The position numbers and the translations under genes are program-made. This document shows, one piece after another, positions 57,355 through 64,000 of a DNA stretch of 64,000 bases. The notes below the pieces were generated by a model. It did no database searches, was not told the DNA's origin, and saw only the letters and a list, made by a program, of their open reading frames with translations. Within the stretch, counting starts at the first letter, position 1. Each line of letters starts with the position of its first letter. Origin of the DNA: Clonostachys chloroleuca (lineage: Eukaryota; Ascomycota; Sordariomycetes; Hypocreales; Bionectriaceae). The stretch is taken from assembly GCA_037952775.1 (NCBI GenBank), contig JBANAY010000003.1:28210001-28274000 (forward strand), in the 5' to 3' direction.

Positions 57355-58720
57355 TCAAGGCTCAGCTTGGTCCTTGCGTTTCGCGTCCAGGGCATCCTCC
57401 ACTCCACTATAGCTGCTGTTGAATTCCCAGTTCCTGGTCATTCTTTCCACAACCCCAAGCCGGCAATGAGCCTTGCGTATCTCCGATAAAACCTGCTCCA
57501 CCCTCAGCTTACGAACGCTCTCTGCTAGCTTGAGGATGCCTGGCACGTCTGCTCAGAGCGTACCTGGGGCCAGCAATCGAAGGCTCTCGGCGTCTTCGAT
57601 GCCCATATTGGCTCCTTGGCCTTGCATGGGCGTCATCGCGTGAGCAGCATCTCCAATGATTATTGTACGACCGCGGGTCCAGGTTGGAAGGGGCTCGAGA
57701 TCTCGAAGTTCCCATACTTTCACTTCCCTGCTTGCGCTGCAAAAGACCGTTATTTGTGATCAAGCTAGTTTCTCACCCCCTCAGGTAGGTTATTGTCGAA
57801 CTTACTTGATAATTCTTCTCAAGGGCTCGTGGAAGTCGGAGAACAATTCCGCCAGTTGGTCAAGATCTGCGTCCGTATGCCATGATTCGACTGCGGTCTT
57901 GCTCAATGGATGAACCTTAGCAAAGCAGGAGAGGTTAAAGAAGGTTTGGTGGCTGAACGGGTATACAGTGACAAACCGAGCACTCTCATCGCCAGAATAT
58001 ATCAGAGATAATCGGTTCTTGCAGGTTTCGGGCTTCCACCAGTGTGGGAGCGGTAGTCCATCAAGAGCCTTCTTGGCATCATCAACTGAGATAGCAATAC
58101 GATAACATGTGAGTCCCGTCTTTCCCGTCTCATAGCCGTCTTCACCAATAACAAATTTACGTAGTTGAGAGTGTACTCCGTCGGCAACTGCCAGGGTATC
58201 AATTCCTTTTCCTCGTAATAGCTTGTATATATTTCTTACCGATCACCACATCTGCAGAATCGATTGACCCATCTTTAAAAGTAATAATACCTTCTTCGGG
58301 ATCCAAAGCCACAACTGGTGAATTGAACACCATCTGGGCTGGACTTCCCTTGATACCAAGTTCAGCAGAAGGGGCTGTTGCAAGTCGAATTAGCTCATTC
58401 CGGAACTCGGCTCGCTTCTGCGTGAGAGCGTCGGCCCCAAACTTATGCTTTAGACTCACATCAATGTCTTCTTTGACGGTACCATCCTTCCCATAGGTTC
58501 GAAAGCCCAGGATAGGGACTGCGCCAGCAAGAGTCTGGTTGTATCCAATGGATTCTAGAATCTTTACGCCGTTGGGAGCAATCATAATGCCCTGGCCACC
58601 AGTTGCCGTGCTGGATTCGTCTCGCTCGTAGACTTTCACATCATGGTGCTCGCGCAGGATACGTGCTGCAGTCAATCCAGCCAAACCTAAGCCGACAATG
58701 ATGGCATTGAGTTTATTCAT
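57355..58720 (-). pseudogene. FAD-dependent monooxygenase (salicylate-hydroxylase type), damaged
   Basis: Class A flavin monooxygenase that would hydroxylate aromatic or polyketide substrates with NAD(P)H and O2. The start at 58720 gives MNKLNAIIVGLGLAGLTAAR, the FAD-binding GxGxxG, and VKVYERDESS. Intron 1 is best ended at GGCAG so that DVVI joins VADGVHSQLRKF, the DG-motif region. The second FAD motif is IIIGDAAHAMTPMQGQGANM, then GIEDAESLRLLAP. Two defects are seen. At the 3' border of intron 2 (near 57738) the canonical AG gives the wrong phase by one base. A TGA at 57553-57555 interrupts GTL-stop-ADVPGILKLAESV. After it the frame runs to the normal stop. Otherwise the catalytic frame is well kept, so loss is probably recent. 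Confidence 0.75.
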
Positions 58721-58840
58721 CTTGAAACATTGATAATGATGAGAATAGTAATATTCGGTATATGTGAGAGTATCGGTTTGTTGGAGAATGGTGTTGAATA
58801 AACCAGGTTTGAGTGTAGATGTTTCGAGCCGGTGCATGAT

Positions 58841-58847
58841 ATATATA
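58841..58847 (-). promoter_or_regulatory. TATA-like box of the FAD monooxygenase
   Basis: TATATATAT-type sequence on the minus strand, about 120 bases upstream of the chosen ATG at 58720. It also lies just upstream of an earlier in-frame ATG, so it supports a transcription start near 58810. Confidence 0.4.
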
Positions 58848-58849
58848 CG

Positions 58850-59733
58850 TAATTTGGCAGCGTGAACCTATCGGGAAAACACAACGCACCTGTTAGAGAT
58901 AGCATCTTTTCTAGACGGTCTCCGAATCTAGGATAATGGCGGCTGTTGAATCTCACTCGTCGAAAATTGCCGGCTGCAACAAAATCTCGGTGTCGTTGGC
59001 TCATATCATTAACCCTGTTGCAGATCACTCGCATGACCGAGATCGAAACAAATGCCGAGCGATGATCGCGTAAAACATTACCCAACACCCAGTTTGTGTC
59101 CTCGATTCCTCATCCTCTTCTTTCCTTGTGCAGTTTGTTTTAGTACATGCAACTATAAAGAAGCAACTAAATCTCATCTGAATGACAAAGTTTCCCAACA
59201 ACATAGTGAGCTTATATATGGTGAGGTGAGCGGGGACGCTCGACTGATTGTAAAATTTGATGAAACCGGCGGAATCTCTTGTGGAAGTATAGCAGGTTAA
59301 TCACCTACTCTAATAGACCCAGAGTATCAAATTAGTGTTCCTACTAACATCAATATTCCCGATTTTCCTTTCTGGACTCTAAGCTACAACCGACAACCGC
59401 GCGGCGCGGACATCCAGGGGTTGAAGATCGTAAATGAAGAGCTCCACCGAAGGGATTTGCTCTCGACCTCTGTCTGCTCTTCTGATCCTACATTTAAAAC
59501 CTCTCATGAAGTTTAGGCGTAAGGGGCACAGTGTTCAGCTTCGATGAACGCCGGAGTGGTGGCAATGAATCTCAATATCTGTGACCTACGTGATTTTAGT
59601 TCCGTATAATAATAATAGTCAAAAGTAGGCAGGAGTGCCGTAGTCCCGGAACAGGGAAGCGTAGCTAGGTACTCGATAACAGGGGCTGACAGTGGATGCG
59701 AATCCTTTGGTCAGGCTAACTCAGACGGATTGT
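58850..59733. other. Divergent intergenic region
   Basis: Shared promoter region of the minus-strand monooxygenase and the plus-strand GH16 gene. Short frames near 58717-59300 lack motifs. Nothing else is seen. Confidence 0.5.
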
Positions 59734-59740
59734 TATAAAA
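59734..59740 (+). promoter_or_regulatory. TATA box of the GH16 gene
   Basis: TATAAAA 92 bases upstream of the ATG at 59826. The core promoter is preserved although the coding frame carries a stop. Confidence 0.55.
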
Positions 59741-59825
59741 TAGATGCACTGGACCGAAAAACCTGAGGTGTTTCGTTTTGTTAGTACAACTTTTAGGGAT
59801 CCTTGCAAGGTCATTCAGAGTAATT

Positions 59826-60764
59826 ATGTCCTCCATTAAGACAACACTCCCTTTAGTAGCTATGGCAGCTGCCCGGTTGGCCATGGCGGCTTCTTGTGAC
59901 TGCTACCTCATTGACGGTGAATATCCGGCATAGTACAAATCTCACAGCTTCTGGGATTTCCGCTCCTTGACCCAGTATACTGGCGTGCCTCCTGTCTTGG
60001 ACTCCATTGACGCCAACAAGAACGCAGACTTCAGCAGCTCTTACTTCAACTGGGAGTCGGAGTTTGCTCAGTTTTGGGGACCACAGAATTGGGACAACGG
60101 TGCTGAAGACTTTGTCAATGTCAATTCCTATAACAACCTGTACATTGAAAAGAGCGGCGACAGCACATTCATGACTATGAGAACCGCTCGCCTCCCCAAA
60201 TTTCAGACCTCTGCTGAGTTTGAGAGCATATATATCCTTGATCATGCCTCCATAAGAATGTATTCGCGCACAATCGGTTCCCATGGCGCATGCACAGCCG
60301 TGTTCACCTACCGCGAGGCAAACTCTCTCAAAGATGTGCAAGAGTCGGATATCGAGATCTTGACCAGCGACCCCAAAACATCGATTCAATACCCCAACCA
60401 GCCGACTTATCTCGAAGACGGTACCATCATCGATGGCGCATCCAACAACATCTCTGTCTCCGTCCCCTGGAACGAATGGTCCACGCAGAGACTGGACTGG
60501 ACTCCTGGCCGTACCACCTGGTATATCAATGGGGATCAGACATACACGCAGACCTTTCAGGCACCAAAGGATCCTAGCAAGGTGAACTTCAACGCATGGA
60601 GTGATGGTGGTGATTGGACGGGCAAGATGCCCGAGGGTGAGGTTGCGTATCAACAGATCCAGTGGATTGAGATGCTCTACAATGTTGTGGACAAGGCCTC
60701 GTGCACAAGCGTGTGTAGCATAGACGCCGACGGGGCTAAGCCAGGATTCCCAGTGAAGGTATAA
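59826..60764 (+). pseudogene. GH16 glycoside hydrolase with one in-frame TAG
   Basis: Secreted concanavalin-fold enzyme of glycoside hydrolase family 16 (beta-glucanase/transglycosylase type) acting on cell-wall or environmental beta-glucans. MSSIKTTLPLVAMAAARLAM begins the signal peptide. Codon 36 is TAG (59931-59933). The same frame then continues YKSHSFWDFRSLTQYTG, the family's usual start of the mature domain, and stays open to TAA at 60764 (312 codons). The catalytic motif is SDIEIL in VQESDIEILTSD, with the ExDxE acid residues in place. GRTTWYINGDQTYTQ and NAWSDGGDWTGKMPEGEVAY also fit the fold. No intron with proper borders spans the stop. A CAG-to-TAG (RIP-type) change would explain it, as would a sequencing error. 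Everything else, including the promoter, looks sound. Confidence 0.8.
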
Positions 60765-62314
60765 GGTTTCTGCACTGAATACCGTCGAAGTGTCAGAGTA
60801 GGCATCGATAGAGTGTTAAAAGGCTATGAATCAAGCATTAGATAGCTTCAGTTCTAAATGAAAATAGATTCCTCAATATTGATACGCTATCCTGCGTTCG
60901 CATGTCTATATGAGAAGACGAATCGAATGCGTGCAAGGGCAGTTCATATCTCGGAGCACCACTGAGACACTGTGCTTGAATAATTACCAAGTTTGTCATT
61001 TAAGCAGCTAATAGGGCATCACAACGTTATCCATTTCGTTCCCGCCGTGAAACAGGATCTTGATGCATATATAATTGTGGCACATAGGTAAAACATCTCC
61101 TTATTTGAGTATTTAGCATCATATATTTGGCTAACCAGGACATCCGATCTTAATTGAGGCTAACTAAAGATAACTACGAGCTTCGAAAGATGAAAGCTAG
61201 ACTTTGGCGAGATTTGAACATGAAAAGATGTTCCGCCAAAGCCCTCTTTAGCAGAGAAGGCATTCTTCTAGTTCCTTATCCTTCGATTTTCCGTCCAGTC
61301 CCCGATCCTCCGAGTCGTCTTATTTAGCATATCTACGTTATAACTCTCTATTCTTTGGCAAACGTCAGTGCTGCTCAATGCAATATTCAAACTGAAGAAG
61401 GGTAAGAAGAAAAGTATGAACATACCAAAGACTCCGTGTCCCAGATGTTGGGAGTGTCCAGAAACACTTCAACATTACAGGTAATATTAGCAAGGACAGA
61501 ATTTGTGGTTACGTGTTCATTATGTTGTCCACGAAGGTATCTACAATGCGATTCTGCTCCCTGCATTTGAAACAATTCAAATTTTGTTTACTTTCAAACA
61601 GAGATGGACTTAGATGTGCGAAAGTCCGGGGTGAATATGACTTCAGCTATATACAGCCAGCCGATCCATTGTACATGGACGGAAATGTAAAGGTGCAGGC
61701 GAGTTGATTAAACGTAGCATCGCGAAACAAGAAACTAGAATGAAGATTTCTAAAAAGGTGTATATAAATTAGTCTGAAACAAATCGAGAATCTCGTCGGG
61801 TATCCGATTCCCTTCATTTAGTGTTCTTAGGACAGCCAAGAGCTGCTTCCGGGATGCTTGGAGAACGAATGAAAGAGAATGTGATTCGAATACTACTCCA
61901 GCCCTGCACCATATAGGCGTAGTAGAAGAAAGCCAACCAAGGGTGGCATTTTGGTATCATTCTCTGGCCCCCACAACCACAAGAGTTGTAGCCCCTGACA
62001 ATCACACTTTTTATCACATTACCACACTGTGCCCGGTTTCAGCTGTGGTCTTCCCTACGGATATGTCACACGATCTCTGTTTAGTTGCAGGTATGGCCCG
62101 TTCGCTCATGCAGGCAGACCAACAACGTGGGGAGCCTTCTGTGCAACATGTAGACGGGAAATGAGTGGATGTTTCGTTTTGCTGCCTAGTCACCTCGGGA
62201 AGCGGAAGTCCGTTTAATTTAAATCCCCTCTTTCTCAGATTTCATCAGATCCCAAATTTGCGCTTCTTTCTACCTCCGTTGAAATTCGCACTTGCAGAGC
62301 ACAGCTTTGTCGTG
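60765..62314. other. Intergenic, unassigned fragment
   Basis: About 1.5 kb between the GH16 gene and the flavin oxidase. Near 61575-61387 the minus strand encodes NEHVTTNSVLANITCNVEVF and ends at a GTATGT donor-like site, hinting at an exon of a decayed or unrecognised gene, but no partner exon could be joined. No RNA gene or repeat is visible. Confidence 0.4.
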
Positions 62315-64000
62315 ATGCTGCTCTCTCTCACCCTTCTTTGGATAACGTCCATGATTGGCCGGGTCAGGGCCCTCGAATGTCGATGCTTTCTCGGAGACTC
62401 GTGTTGGCCGTCATCTAATGACTGGGCTAGCCTCAATCAAACAGTTCAAGGGCGTCTCATCGCGACTATTCCTCTGGCCTCAGTATGCCACAACCCAACC
62501 TATGATGCAGAGGCTTGCACCGCCTTGAAGCAGCGCTGGCCATATGCTTCCGTACAGTCCGTCCGCCCCAATTCTTAGCATCCCAATTCTTCCTTTCTAA
62601 TACGATCCAGTATCCCCTCTTCATCTTCGTTCAGCTCTCCGTGGGCTCAAAACCAAACTTGTGACCCGTACACACCACAAGACAAAGCTTGCGAAATCGG
62701 CAACTATCCAGTCTATGCCGTGAATGCCTCGACCACAGATCACGTGGCTGCGACGTTGAAATTCGCCCGTGAGCACAGCATCCGGCTCATCATCAAGAGC
62801 ACTGGACACGATCTGCTAGGGAAGAGCAGCGGTGCAGGGTCGCTTTCCCTCTGGATGCACTCGTTCCAGGGCCTGAACTTTACGCAGAGCTATTCAGGAT
62901 CCAACACGTACAACAACTATCAGGGTCCGGCTGTGCGCATCGAGCCAGGTGTTATCGGCGGTGATATTCAGATAGCCGCTCAGAAGGAGGGGCTCCGTGT
63001 TATTGGAGGCACATGCGGCTCCGTCGCCATCGGAGGAGGATATACCACTGGAGGCGGCCATTCCCTCCTCAGCGGCAAGTATGGTCTCAGTGCTGACAAC
63101 GTGCTGGAATGGGAGGTGGTGACCGCGTCTGGAGAACTCGTAACAGCAACGCCATCTCAGAACGAGGATCTCTATTGGGCTTTGAGTGGTGGTGGCGCCG
63201 GCGTCTTTGGTGTAATCGTGGGCGTCACTCTCAAAGCCTTTCCGGATGGCGTCGTCTCAGGAGCAGGAATCTCATTCAACATCTCAGCCTCACCCAGTGA
63301 AGATGCGTTTTGGCTCGCGGTCGAGTCGTTTCATAATCATTTGCTAGAATGGCAGGAACAGTCCGCCACGGCCACCTACTCCTTTCGCGTTGGTACCTTT
63401 TCGATACAACCTATTGTGCTGCCAGACCAGGATGAGGATGCCCTACGTACGCTCATTGGACCGTTTCTCTCTGATCTTGATGAGCTTGAGATTCCGTACA
63501 TCTCTCGTGTTGTGGCTTATCCAACATATCTCGACCTGCACGCTACCTACTACGGTCCTCTGCCAGAAAATCAAGTCCTCGCAGCTGTCGTGCAGGTCTC
63601 CCGTTTACTCCCTCGATCACTTACTAACTCTACAGAAGGGAAGAAATCATTGATCAGTACTCTGCAAAAGATCTACTCCCTGGTGGGTGGCTCGCTAGCC
63701 ATCGTTGGAAATGGCATAGCGGTCCCCAAGACATCATCGGCAGCTTCATCCAACTCTGTCAATCCCGCATGGCGCGATTCAGCCATCCATCAACTCATTG
63801 TCTGGCCCTGGAACTGGCAGGCCAGCCTTACCTCGAACCTTGAGGCGCAAGACACACTGCTCAATGTTGTCCTACAGCTTCTGAAGGATTTGAGCCCGAG
63901 CTCTGGAACGTACTTGAATGAGGGCAACCCAGAGCAGGCGGATTGGAAGGAGGCCTTTTACGGAGAGAATTACGACAGGCTTCGGAGCATCAAAGCAAGA
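62315..64000 (+). CDS. FAD-linked BBE-type oxidase (PCMH fold), partial at right edge
   Basis: Secreted flavin oxidoreductase of the berberine-bridge-enzyme-like group. Relatives oxidise sugars, alkaloids or polyketides and hold FAD covalently. Exon 1 (62315-62556) starts MLLSLTLLWITSMIG, a signal peptide, then ECRCFLGDSCWPS, the usual first block. The best splice is 62557-62610, with a weak GTCCGT donor, giving SVHIPSSSS. Exon 2 stays open to the window end. The PCMH domain has HSIRLIIKSTGHDLLGKSSG, whose His is the expected 8-alpha FAD link. GTCGSVAIGGGYTTGGGHS follows, whose Cys could be the second link, and then YGLSADNVLEWEVVTASGE. The substrate domain follows (SRVVAYPTYLDLHATYYG). No lesion is seen. 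The C-terminal BBE motif lies beyond the edge. Confidence 0.88.

Noticed and set aside
59853..60653. 266-codon minus-strand frame over the GH16 gene
   Set aside because: It lies opposite a frame carrying the GH16 catalytic motif and has no recognisable domain itself.
1..64000. CRISPR array, operon or bacterial-type system
   Set aside because: Introns, gene families and spacing are fungal; no regularly spaced direct repeats were seen.

Overview
The window reads as chromosomal DNA of a filamentous ascomycete (Pezizomycotina, probably a sordariomycete). The evidence is short introns (about 45-90 nt, GTAAGT-like donors, pyrimidine-AG acceptors), Zn2Cys6, HET, WD40 and Clr5 proteins, polyketide synthase and P450 remnants, and GPI-type and other secreted proteins. 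No rRNA, tRNA, CRISPR array or complete transposon was found. Gene models were built by hand, joining exons across introns by reading phase. Species and database identities were not checked.

Layout. 0-10 kb: the 3' end of a GA4-desaturase/AsaB-like oxidoreductase and an intact class 3 lipase, then a gene graveyard. This holds a decayed P450 head to head with a decayed GH20 hexosaminidase, a HET C-terminus abutting a bZIP fragment, a TRI11-like P450 with a stop and an apparent internal deletion, and a bZIP gene with three in-frame stops. 10-18 kb: a small Clr5 protein, 3.3 kb without genes, a HET-WD40 NLR remnant that has lost its NACHT domain, and an AT-rich island. 18-28 kb: a damaged GLEYA-type adhesin, a frameshifted surface protein, an intact dynamin-like GTPase and an F-box protein with one stop. 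28-36 kb: an intact MDR reductase, then a truncated Pth11-like receptor abutting the C-terminal half of a highly reducing PKS. 36-50 kb is healthier: M43 metalloprotease, GPI-type wall protein, a Zn2Cys6 regulator (one G-tract frameshift), a Gfa-family protein, an SDR, and a regulator with C2H2-like and Zn2Cys6 fingers. 50-64 kb: YCII protein, ENTH-like protein, BYS1/thaumatin-like protein, FAD monooxygenase (damaged), GH16 glycosidase (one stop) and a BBE-type flavin oxidase running off the right edge.

The genes do not form one clear pathway. Secreted, surface and small-molecule enzymes dominate, with self-recognition (HET/NLR) remnants. The main signal is accessory-compartment decay. Some genes are mosaics cut at gene-gene junctions. 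Others are almost intact and carry one or two stops or homopolymer indels. Several stops are TAA/TAG, compatible with RIP-type C-to-T change, but others are not, so drift, polymorphism and assembly error must be separated. No convincing undescribed molecular system was found; the best leads are the NACHT-less HET-WD40 gene, the compact ENTH-like PPPPY protein and the single-lesion gene series.
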